This document shows, one piece after another, positions 11,101-23,100 of a stretch of DNA of 64,000 nucleotides. The notes beneath the pieces were generated by a model. It saw only the letters and a list, made by a program, of their open reading frames with translations, was not told where the DNA came from and made no database searches. The stretch lies in the NCBI GenBank assembly GCA_017311315.1, contig CM029622.1, forward strand, positions 11,335,295 to 11,399,294. The letters are read 5' to 3'. The DNA comes from Dendrocalamus latiflorus. Lineage: Eukaryota > Streptophyta > Magnoliopsida > Poales > Poaceae. The position numbers were made by a program, and so were the translations under genes. The first letter of the stretch is position 1. Every line of letters starts with the position of its first letter.

Positions 11101-14100
11101 ACGTATCAAAATTTGAATTTGCATGGTTTGAAAACCAGTAACTGTTTCGGTTACCGGAAAAATCACTTAAAAAACCAAAAAACTGCTAAAAAAGAGAAAA
11201 GCTATAGAAAACCTAGCACAAAATGCTGAAACTAGCATATTTATACATATTTAGTTCATACAATAGGTAATCTAGCACAAAAAATGTCTAAACCAACCTA
11301 GAAAGTACATTTGTAGTCACCGAGATTTTAGCCGGTTTTTCTCTCCCGGTACCCACCAGGATTTCCGGTAACCAGCAGTTACAGGCCGGTTTTTTTTATC
11401 CCTGGTTGGGTTTCGAGTCAGATCTGATTCTAGCATTGACCCATTTAGCTCAACACGAACACAACAAGACTATTAAATGGATTGTCACAACAGTACATGA
11501 TTAACACGGCAAATATTATTTGTTATTATAAGTGTAGGGAACAGGTTAAATATGACTGACAAAACTAACACAACTTGACTGGCATGACTAAAGCGCAACC
11601 CAACTGACATGGTATGAATGTTAAATAGGTTAAATGATAATATTTGCTCACTATAGGGAAAATGTATCTAAAGTATATAAAAATATTATTTTGACAGGTT
11701 ATACTCGTTTATGTGAACATGTCATATTTCATAATCATGTCAACCATCTCAAAAGTTGTGAAGTGGGCCAACAAAAAACCCAACCCATTCACTAAACATT
11801 GCTTGTTGTGCCAGACTGTTTATGAATTAAAACCCATTTGTTGAAAACCCAAACATATAAAAGACATCTCATGTCTGTTATGTGTTTAATTTTTTACAGC
11901 TCTACTGTGTAGTAGCAAACAATAAATGAGAATTTGAGGAACAATGCTGTTATCAGTTTCCTACAGGTCTTGTCCTGCACCTACTTCATCCCTTTCCTAC
12001 CTATCTCCCTTCTATCATGATGTTCTAGTTCCCTTACAGGAATGTTTAGCCCAGGCACATGGTTCACAATGTGGGTTTTGCACCCCTGGTTTTGTGATGT
12101 CCATGTATGCGCTGCTGAGATCGAGCAAACAGCCTCCTACTGAAGAGCAGATTGAAGACAGCCTTGCAGGAAATTTGTGTCGCTGTACTGGCTACAGACC
12201 AATAATAGATGCCTTCCGTGTTTTTGCGAAAACATATGATTCCTTGTACACCACTTTACCTTCAAAAAATGCAAATGGCCAAGCCATCTGCCCTTCAACT
12301 GGGAAGCCATGCTCCTGCATAAATGAGGCAGATGTCAATGTTAATGAGCCTTCATTATTGTCGTCTGTGAAAAGCTACTCACCTTGTTCATACAACGAAA
12401 TTGATGGAAATGCATACAATGAGAAGGAACTCATTTTCCCCCCCAGAACTTAAGTTGAGAAAAGTTATGCCGCTTAAATTGAATGGGTTTAATGGGATCA
12501 GGTGGTATAGACCTCTCAAACTAAAGCAAGTACTGCATTTGAAATCTTGCTACCCAGATGCGAAACTTATTATTGGTAACTCTGAAGTGGGAGTTGAGAC
12601 AAAGTTCAAGAATGCCCAATATAAGGTCCTGATTTCAGTTACTCATGTTCCAGAGCTTCATGCCCTCAAAGTGAAAGAAGATGGCATACAAATTGGTTCT
12701 GCTGTAAGGCTTGCACAGCTCCAAAATTTCCTTAAAAAGGCTATTGCAGAACGTGATTCGCATGAAACTTCATCTTGCCAAGCAATACTGCGGCAGTTAA
12801 AATGGTTTGCAGGAACACAAATCAGGAATGTTGCTTCTGTTGGTGGTAACATTTGTACTGCTAGTCCAATATCAGACCTAAATCCACTTTGGATGGCTAC
12901 AGGTGCAAAATTCCAGATAATTGATGCAAACAACAATGTTAGGACTACCCTTGCAAAAGATTTCTTTCTTGGTTACCGTAAAGTTGACCTAAAACCTGAT
13001 GAAATATTGCTCTCTATTATACTACCATGGACAAGGCCTTATGAATATGTCAAAGAATTTAAACAAGCACATAGAAGGGAGGATGACATTGCTTTGGTGA
13101 ATGCTGGAATGCGTGTGTATATAAGAGAAGTTGAAGGAAATTGGAGAATATCTGATGTTTCAATTATCTATGGAGGGGTAGCTGCGGTTCCACTTAGCGC
13201 TTCAAAAACCGAAAACTTTCTTATTGGAAAGAAGTGGGACTCTGGATTTCTGGATGATACCTTCAAGTTGTTGAAAGAGGACATCCCTCTAGCTGAAAAT
13301 GCACCCGGTGGAATGGTTGAATTTCGCAGTTCACTTACTTTGAGTTTCTTTTCCAAATTTTTCCTTTATGTTACACATGAAATGAACATAAAAGGATTGT
13401 TGAAGGAGGGATTGCATGCAGCAAATCTATCAGCTATACAGTCTTACACAAGGCCTGTCACCGTTGGAACTCAAGGTTATGAATTGGTGAAGCAAGGAAC
13501 TGCTGTGGGCCAACCAATGGTTCATATGTCAGCTATGCTTCAGGTATATTAACCTACTAGCATTTTACACAATCTAAGATTCAAGTTGTGTCATTCCGTT
13601 TTGCCTCACAGTCACAATACATGCAACCATTATTGGCCAAACCACTTCCACAAGGAGTATCGGTAATCAGGCACATCTTGTAGTCTCTGGTGGAAGAGGT
13701 CCAGTATGGCTTCCATTTTAGACCTCATAAGAAAAAGTAATACTGGATACTAATGTATGCTAAGTTGCGACACAACACTTCATGAGTACCACTTCAGATA
13801 TAGTGCATACCAGCTAAACTTCAAGATCAAATTAATCCATACTGTGGAGAACCATGATGCTCTGTTTTTGCATGTTCTTTGGATGCCTCCGGATTAGTTT
13901 TCCTCTTGCTTTGTGAGGTCACTCACCTCTATACTGGTTATCAGCTGGTATCTGCCAATTGTTTTTCCCTATAACATTTTGAATTATGTTTCCCATATAA
14001 TGTGTGTGTTGTTTCCTTCTATTTCATTTTCTTCACTTGCAACATCTTCCAATGCTAGGTCACTGGTGAAGCTGAATACACTGATGACACACCGACACCC

Positions 14101-17100
14101 CCAAATACCTTGCATGCTGCTCTTGTGCTGAGTAAGAAGGCTCACGCTCGCATATTGTCTGTTGATGATTCACTTGCGAAATCTTCCCCTGGGTTTGCTG
14201 GTCTCTTCCTTTCGAAAGATGTACCTGGTGCTAACCATACTGGACCAATTATCCATGATGAGGAAGTTTTTGCATCTGATGTTGTTACTTGTGTTGGCCA
14301 GGTATCTGCTCGATCTGATATTTTAGGCATATAGGTTTTGTTATGACTTAGTGGTTGGGAAGTCTCACATCTTTGTTAATTTGTCAATTACATCCTTCTC
14401 TTTTCATTGGCAGATCATTGGAATTGTTGTGGCAGATACCCATGATAATGCAAAAGCTGCTGCAAATAAAGTAAATATTGAGTATTCTGAGCTGCCAGCA
14501 ATTTTATCAATAGAGGAAGCTGTCAAAGTTGGTAGCTTTCATCCAAATACCAAGAGATGCCTTGAAAAAGGGGATGTTGAACAATGTTTTCTGTCCAATG
14601 CATGCGATAGAATTATAGAAGGAGAAATTCGAGTCGGTGGTCAAGAACACTTCTACATGGAACCTCAAGGCACTCTTGTCTGGCCAGTTGATTCTGGAAA
14701 TGAAATTCATATGATCTCATCTACTCAAGTATGCTCTGTTCTTTAGAGTTTTAAATTTGTAGTGTGAACATTGGTGCCGATAATTGGTTGCATGCTGTAG
14801 GATCAAGGATAACCGACTAGAGGGGGGTGAATATGAGGTTTTTAAATTTTTCTTTTCTTTTAAATAATTTTCTACAATTTCAATTTAGTAAGAATGTAAA
14901 ACAATTAAGCCTGCACAATTCTAGTCAAGAGAGAAATAACACTAGCTCTATATCAAACAAATGATCACAATAATACTAACAAATAAGAGTTAGAAGAAAA
15001 TATGAGAGAAATGTACACAACGGATGTTTTACCATGGTGTTCGGAAACTTGTCGATTTCCCCTAATCCACGTTGAGGTTAGCCCAAACGAATTGGACCGG
15101 CTCCACGAATTAAGCCGAAACACCTCGAGTCCACTAGAAGTAGCTCTTCCCCGCTCCGGGTAGGTGAGGTCGAACCTTCACAAGAACATCGGGCCTTCTC
15201 ACAAACTCCTTTAAGAAGATCACCAATCAACCTCCGCCCAATCGTCTAGGTGCACGGCAAGCACCAAAAGTAATAAACCAGCGCTTCACTTGATTGCAAA
15301 CAAGTGCCAAGGATCAAACTAATGAATGCAATGCATTTTTTGCTCAACCACCTCAATTGAATGCACAAGAGAGAAAAGAGATGTGGAGTGAATGTTCAAA
15401 GCTCAAAGATGTTCAATAGAGTCTCTCCACTCTGTCCTTGAGCAGTGGTACGAGTATTTATATCCCTCATCAACCAAAACTAGCCGTTTGAAACAAATTC
15501 CAGAAAAATCAGGGCTAGCGGAATTACCGCCGGCCAATGGCCGGTAGTTCCGCTCCACCTCTGGTGCGGCAGAACGGCTATGTCAGAAGCTCTACAGTAG
15601 CCGTTGGAAAGTCGGCGTAGTACTACCGCTCTTATAAAATCCGGTACTACCGCTCCCCGGTAGTTCCGGGAAGTCGGCGCGGTACTACAGCTTGGGCCAG
15701 ACCTCAACTTGGCGCTCTCTAGAAAAAAGGCTCCGCTCTTACCTCCGGAGCTTCCGGGCTCCAGAAGTACCGCTCCATGCAGCGGAACTACCGCTTCTAA
15801 CGGTAGTTCCGGCGTTATAATCACCGGTACTTCTGATCCCGCAAAACTCAAACCTCACCCGGAGGGTGCTCTCTGGAAAAAAAAGGCTCCGCTCGGAATT
15901 CGGAGCTTCCGGTAGTACCTTTTTATCCACGGAACTTCCGCTCTGCGGTAGTTCCGACGTTGAAAACTGCGGTACTACCGCTCTTCCAGATAGAGCACAG
16001 ATTGACTTTTTAAAACAGATTTTTAATGAATGCATGATCCTAGTTTGATCCCAATGGCACAAGAATTTTGCTATCAAGCTACTTTCCATGATCCCTCTTT
16101 ATTGTACGATATTTAGCCTATAATCCGATCTTCCACCTTTTTTCCTAAGACCGATAAAAGTAAAAAGGGATCCTATTCTAAGTATACCTTTGTTTTGAGC
16201 TATTTTTAGTCTTTATATTGATCTTTAGCTTACATCTTGTCACCCACTTATGGACTTAACTTTTAATCACTCATTGAAACACGTTAATCCCATATTCACA
16301 TAAATTCATTAATTACCAAAACCATTTTTAGGAGTCTAGATGCTTTCACATGCTCCCAAAGTAATGACTTTTTTTTACAAATAACCTAGAAAAAGGAATG
16401 TCAGAACTAGTCTCCACCTAGAGATAGTACAGTGGAAAATAACCCCCTACTGGACTGCAGCAGTGATGTGGCTCGGCTTTGTGGATGGTTTGTGATGACT
16501 GGAAAGGGGTGGAAGAAGGTGGAACTGGGAGTTGGGATTAGAACGAAATGGGTAACAGTAGGAGATGAACTCGCCCTCAGACACCTGGTCAGGATTCTCT
16601 CCGGCCAGGGTTGAGGCTCAGAGGCTCTAATTGCTTAACCCGAAAAAATACAGCAGGTGTCCCATATATAGGACATTACAAGACCGACTCATATATCATA
16701 TCTAACCGATTCTGTAAAGTAGATTCGGTAATCAACCCATATCCGACTCACACCTAATATATATCCTAGCTTTCCATATTAATATCTTCCTAAACAAGTA
16801 TACTAACTTGTACTGAAACCTGGACACCATTAGCACTGTAGAGAATCATGGCTTCAGATTGTAGCCCGTCACGGTATTGTCACCGCTGGCCTGCTGTCCA
16901 GCACAGCGACCTCATTCTGCTGCGCAGCTTGCCGCCTTGCGAATCTTCTCGTGTAATGATGCCCCCAATAAGAGTCCACAACAGGCAGGCTGGCCATGTA
17001 CATGTCACCTTCTGCTGTTCAAACTGCGGCAGGTTAAGAGGCGGGGACGGCAACTGCCGGAGGTGTTGGGACCCACTGCAACAGGTGCTTCTACGGTTCT

Positions 17101-20100
17101 ACCTGTGGCAGGCTGTGGTCTGGCACCAGCCACGGTCCATTTTCACGATGGGCTTCTCTTCTAAGAAATTTGTATATTGCACAGTCCCTAATCACCTAAT
17201 GGGTCAACTCAATCCCAATAATTATTTTCCTGTATAAATTGAGCTATATCATGTGTCATACATCTACCCAAGATGCCCCTGTGACTTCCAGCTCATTCTT
17301 TTATCTATCTTTAACAAACGAGAAGTGTGTCAATCACATCGAGTAAAATAAGGTTGGAGTGTCTGTCTTGGTTCCAGAACTTGGCAGGTTCAGCCTGATT
17401 CGCTACCAGTGGGACCCACCACCTGCCATGCTACTGCTAGCTGCCATGTCATGGTGGGTCTCGAAAGTCGAAATTGCCACCTGCAATTGTTCTAGACTGC
17501 AGTAAGGGCCACGTGGAAGCTGGCTATCCCATAAATAGAGGTGGGAATTGGGCCGTGCCGTGCCGGCACGGCCCAAGCCCACCGTGCTTCGGGCCGCTTC
17601 GTGCTTCGGGCCCAAAGAAGCTCGGTCCAAGTCCCACCTCTACCCATAATGGTGGTGCTGACAGAGTAAATTTTTGCAAATTTTCCAGGAAGGGTTATAT
17701 TTTTGCAATTTCCTTTTTCTTCTCGTTTATCTGTTAGATTTTCAGGGTTAGCGAAGAACCGGAGGTGCAGCATAGATTTACATGGAAAAAAGCAAAATAA
17801 ATACAAAAGACAATTGTCACATTGTTTATGTTAAGTGTAGATATGTATGCAGTCCCATTATCCTAGAGTCGGCCCATGTAAGACTTGTATTTATCTCAAA
17901 ATAGAATAACATGCACAATTGTGAATAGCATATTGCTAATTGTTCTCTCTTTCTTCTAACAGCTTTCACTAACAGAACTATTTCACACTAAATACAAGAT
18001 GAAGTGAACATAAAATGGTGTACGTTTCACTATGCTCTTTAGGTTGGTAGTATAATCTATTTTGTGGCCCTTATTTTTGGAATTGAGATCCTCTGACGTT
18101 CGCCGGGGTCACTGACGCGTGGGCCCCGCGTCGCGTGAGGCCCACGCGCAGTGACCCAACGTCACTCTGACGTTACGTCAGAGGAATCGATTCCTATTTT
18201 TGTGGGGTCACTTGTGTCTTGCTTCCAGTTTCTTGTGCCATGTTTGTTCTATTACGCTACATGTACAATCAGTCTTATTTTACTAAATGTTCTTCATCTT
18301 AAGGCTCCCCAGAAGCATCAGAAGTATGTCGCTAATGTTCTTGGTCTTCCACTATCAAAAGTTGTTTGCAAGACTAAGCGTATTGGTGGTGGATTTGGTG
18401 GAAAAGAAACCAGATCAGCAATATTTGCTGCTGTGGTGTCTGTAGCTTCTTATTGTCTAAGAAGGCCAGTAAAGATTATTTTGGACAGGGACATTGACAT
18501 GATGACGACTGGACAGAGGCACAGTTTCCTTGGGAAATATAAGGTATGGAGCTTAAACAGTACATGTCTTTCAGTCTCTCACTCTCTTGTGTGACTATGG
18601 TGGGTCCGATGACTGGAGTTTGCTTAGTTCAGAGCAAATAATTTCTGTAACTTGTTTGATTGGCTCTGGAGGACTGAAAGGTCTCCATATGCATCACGCT
18701 GAGGAATGTAGATGAGAGACCATGTGGTCATGCTCCATGAGAGTGATGAGTAATTGACAAAGGTTTAGGTCAGTCGAGTTTGGTTTGAGTGGTTCGGAGT
18801 CGAGTCGTTGCGTGGCGCAATCGGGCTCGGTCGGACTTTGGTCAAATCTGGTCTTTTGGGCTTAGGATGTATATTCTAATGTTTCGACAGGTTTGGACTT
18901 CGTCTGTGGTAAGTGTGATGGTATTTACGCTTTCATGTGTCGAGCGGTGCTATTTGACGTGTTTTCTTGTCTGTGTGACTGCAGGACGTCGAGTTGGAGT
19001 CGTGGCGAGACACGGTGGACCGGACTAGGCGCAGGTGGCGCTGAGGTCAGAACGGTCGGGATGTGTCGAAGACGACGTGGACTCGAGGTGGTTGCGAGGC
19101 GTGCGAGGCAAGGAGCGCGGAAGCTTCCCGGAAGGTGCAGAAGGGGCGAATCGGGAAATTCGCAAGGCTGCACAAACGGGAGCGGGCTCCGTTGGACGTA
19201 GCGGGCGTAACGGGGCGGAGACCCGTTAGCCAGGCGCTATAAAAGGAGAGGAGGGGCTGCATGCCCTCCTTGAGCACTTGTGATAGAATTAGGGTTTTAG
19301 AGTCAAAAGAGGCTTTAGGAAGGTTGTTTCCTTTAGCTCTTTAGTTGGTGTGAGTTGGTGGTAGAGGCAGAGTGTGCTCCCTCTGTGTCTCTACGATGGT
19401 TTCTATGTCAGTCTCCTCTCTCTGTGTTTTCTTCCTCCCAAAAAGTGGTGAGATTCTTGGTGTTCTTGAGGATTGAGAGGAAGATGAGGGATTGAGAGTC
19501 TTGTAATCATTCTCTTGTATCAATCGGGGTATGGGGACGTAGCTCAGTTGTAATCCCTGAATAGTTGAAATGAAATCTGAAGTTTCTCCCGTGCTCCTGT
19601 TATGTTCTTCGTTCCTCTTTTGAGTGATTTCTTGATTTTCGGTGTTTTGAGTTCTTGATTGCTAGGAAGGCCCAAAATGGGTTGCTCTTTGATGGGATAG
19701 TGCCTTAAGATCATTTGATCAAGTTTCCCTAGAGCAAACCTCTTTTAATCTCAGATTTGGCTTTTTGGGTTGCTCTGTTCTTCTTTAGCCCTTCTAGGGT
19801 TTTTGAGCATTTCTTGTTTCCCTTTGCAAGATGGGCTGAGTTTTGGCATGGAGAGTCCTATGGCTATTGCTAACATATCTGCAAAGTCTCTTAGCCATAG
19901 GATCAAAGATTTGGAAGCAATTTGATTTTTGGCTCGGGTCTTGCAAAATTTCATATTTTTACCCATAATCTGAAATTCGTGCTTCTTGGTTTGATTCTCT
20001 TGTTTCCCAAGGTCCCCTTACTATTTAGTATGTTATAGTAAGGCCTTGGATCAAAAGGATTGAGAGCAAACCTTCTTTTTAGCCAAAAATCCAAAGTCTC

Positions 20101-23100
20101 AAAGTTTCAGGCTGAAAATCCTGTTTGCTGTTTTTCTCGAGAGGTACTACCGCTCCTCGAGAGGTACTACCGCTCTGAGGTACTACCGCTCGTCCTAGCG
20201 GTACTACCGGTTTTGTTCGGACCAGTCTGATCGGCAGCGAAGAAACGTTCGGACAAGTCCGATCTTCGTGCGGTACTACCGCTACTCGAGAGGTACTACC
20301 GCTCAAAGGTACTACCGCTCGTCTCAGCGGTACTACCGCTTGCAGTCAGACTTGCTCTAAATTTATTTTTCTTGGCTGCTTCTTTCTGGATTTGATTTTT
20401 CTCGCTTGCTGGTCTCTGTATTTGTGTTTTTCCTGCTGCTGGGGTGTCTTGTGAGCACTGGTCTTCTACCTTCATAGCTCCCATAGCTATTGGAGAAGAA
20501 GATACGAGTTGGGGGCGATTTTTAGAAGCCGACATTCACCCCCCTCTGTCGCCATTTCGGTCCAACAATTGGTATCAGAGCCGGTTAGCTCTTTTCAATA
20601 GATCCTAACCGGTCTCAAGAGCCATTGCGACGGACAAGTACTCGACCAAGCCTCCCGTCTTTGATAGCCTGGATTACCCCTTCTGGAAGAGCCGAATGGA
20701 AACATACATCCAGGCTCAGGGGTATGCCATTTGGCGGAAGGTGAAGGTCAGATTTGTTGTTCCTGCCGATGAGAACATTAATGCTGGAAATATGCATGAT
20801 GTTGAGGCAAACGCTAAGGCAAGGAACATCATAATCCAGGGCTTGAGTCGTAGCGAGTTTGACCGCATATCTCATCTTTCGTCCGCCTTCGATATTTGGG
20901 AGACCCTCGATGCTTACCATGAGGGCACCACCCAGATAAAGACGGTGAGACAGGACCATTTCAAGCGAGATTACAACAAGTTTGAAATGCTCGCTGGCGA
21001 GTCCCTTGATGAGTGTTTTGCGCGTTTTCACAAGATTCTGAGCAACCTCCGAGCGGTCGGTCTCACATACCCCGACTCGGATAACGCTCGTCAAATGCTC
21101 GCTGCACTCGACCTTCGTGTTTGGGAGATGAAGGTGACTACCATCAAGGACACTACGGACCTCTCGACTTTGACTCTTGATGCGCTGTACTCGCGTTTCA
21201 AGACTCACGAGATTGACATTGTCTCTCGTAAGTCGAAGTCACAGTCGATGGCTCTAGTCACAGATCCCAGCTCGGCTTCTGGTCCCTCTTCTGATTCTTC
21301 TTGCGGTTTCTCCCTTGCTGCTCTCTGTGACATAACTGATGATCAGTTAGAGCAGCTTGCGGATGATCAGCTGGCCCTCCTTGCTCGAAGATTCTCCCAT
21401 GCTTACAAGGGGAGGAGGGACAGAAAGAGAGGAGGACCCGTGATTTGTTTCGAGTGTGGTGGCCCCAACCACATTCGGGCAAACTGCCCCAAGCTGGAGA
21501 AGGGCAAGAATGACTACGGCGGTTCGGGCAAGATCGACTACACCGACAAGAACCGCAACAAGAAGCCTCCAGCTCAGACGCCAGGAAAGAAGAAGTTCCG
21601 CGACTTCGGGAAGGCCAAGAAGCTGTTTCACCGCGTCCTCACCGCCTTCGACGACCTCGACCTCAGCGAGGTGGAGGGATGGAGCGACGATGATGGGACG
21701 GGTGACCAAGATCCCAAGAGCGGCGACGACTTCTCCGGCATGTGCTTCATGGCCCTCGACGGCGAGATCAGCGACAGCGAGCTCTACTCTGACTCCGACG
21801 AGGTATGTCCCTCCTATGACCAACTTAATGAAGTTTTCCTTAAGCTAGGAGGATTTCATGCTAGATCTAGAGCTAGGTGTAGCGAGTTGGAGAAGGAAGT
21901 AGATAGACTGTCACGGGAGCTTACTGCACTTACATCTGCTCCCTCCCGTGACGACTGTGATACATGCTGTGCCTTACTTGATGACATGGAGAAATTAAGG
22001 ACCTCTCATGATAGTTTGTCCTCCGAGCTTGATACTGTTAAGGTGGAGAACATTAGTCTGTTGGCTGAACTAGAGATGAGTAGGATTGCTTCTATTTCAT
22101 CTGCTCCTGTTGAGACTAGTGCTTGCACCTCATGTGAGGATAAGGACAATGCTTTTAGAGGCCTTTATACCATGTTGCTTGATCTGCCCAAGTCATGTGA
22201 AAACTGCAATAAGCTGAAGTCGAACCTAAAACGGGCAGATCACAAGATTGCTGAGTTGCATGCTTCTTTACTTGAGCCTGTTGTTTCTTGCACCAATTGT
22301 CCAAAATTAACTCTTGAACTTGAATCTGTTTCTAAGCAATTCCAAGAGATGATTGATCAAAACAACAAAATGGCTCAGTATGCTTCTAAGGACCCTGTTA
22401 GCTCACCATGCATTAACTGTAACAAACTAAAATCTGATTTGATTGCATTGGATGAGAAATGTGTGAAGCTAACTAAGGACCTACTAGAGAAGCAACCATC
22501 AGCTTGTAACGTGATTGCTGAGAAGGGGGAGAAGCCCCAGGGTAAGGTGGAGACGCCTAGGAACGTGAACCAACTGGCTAGCAGTAGGACTGTCCTTTCA
22601 GAGTCGGCTGTGCGTGCACAAGCCATTCTTCCCTCTGCTGTTGGTTTTTCATCTGCTCCCTTACCTCCTGCTGTTCCCTCTTCCCCTTGCTCTTCTTGCA
22701 CATCTCTCTTTCGGGAGTGTCAGTACCTTATGAACACTCTCGAGAGATTTGTAGGAGGCAAGAAGAAGCTTAATCTTATTCTAGACCAATCCAAGATTTG
22801 CAAGTTCAATCAAGGTCTAGAATATGATTTTTATGAGGATATGAGGAAGCATCCACCTGCTATTCTCCGACCCATAGTAGGAGGTGTGATCGAGGTCGAG
22901 CCCAGATCTGATGAGGTTAAATTCAAATCAGCGGGCTTTGTCCAAGAGATCTCTGACAGCAAGGTGAGTCCACCTGCAGCTTCGGCCTCTCAGAAGGCGA
23001 AGCCTCCCCGTGCTACTTCTACCTCTCAGAAAGTGAAGTACCACTGCACCTTCTGTCAAAAGGATGGACACACAGTCGATCGATGCTTCAGGCGCGCTAG

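Larger units (their letters stand above)
18713..20567 (+). repeat. SIRE-like 5' LTR (1,855 bp)
   Basis: Starts TGAGAGACCATGTGG and ends TTTCGGTCCAACA. It contains a TATA box (19238) and a block of GGTACTACCGC repeats (20140-20345). Confidence 0.93.

Noticed and set aside
11944..12039. Upstream extension of the exon 4 frame
   Set aside because: It is intron sequence; CTTACAG at 12033-12039 is the acceptor and exon 3 joins in phase there.
20140..20345. Possible CRISPR-like array
   Set aside because: Repeats are short and irregularly spaced, the genome is a plant, and the block is part of an LTR.
18713..20567. Small frames repeated at 18789-19229 and 28704-29144
   Set aside because: They are identical because they lie in the two LTRs; no protein domain is present.
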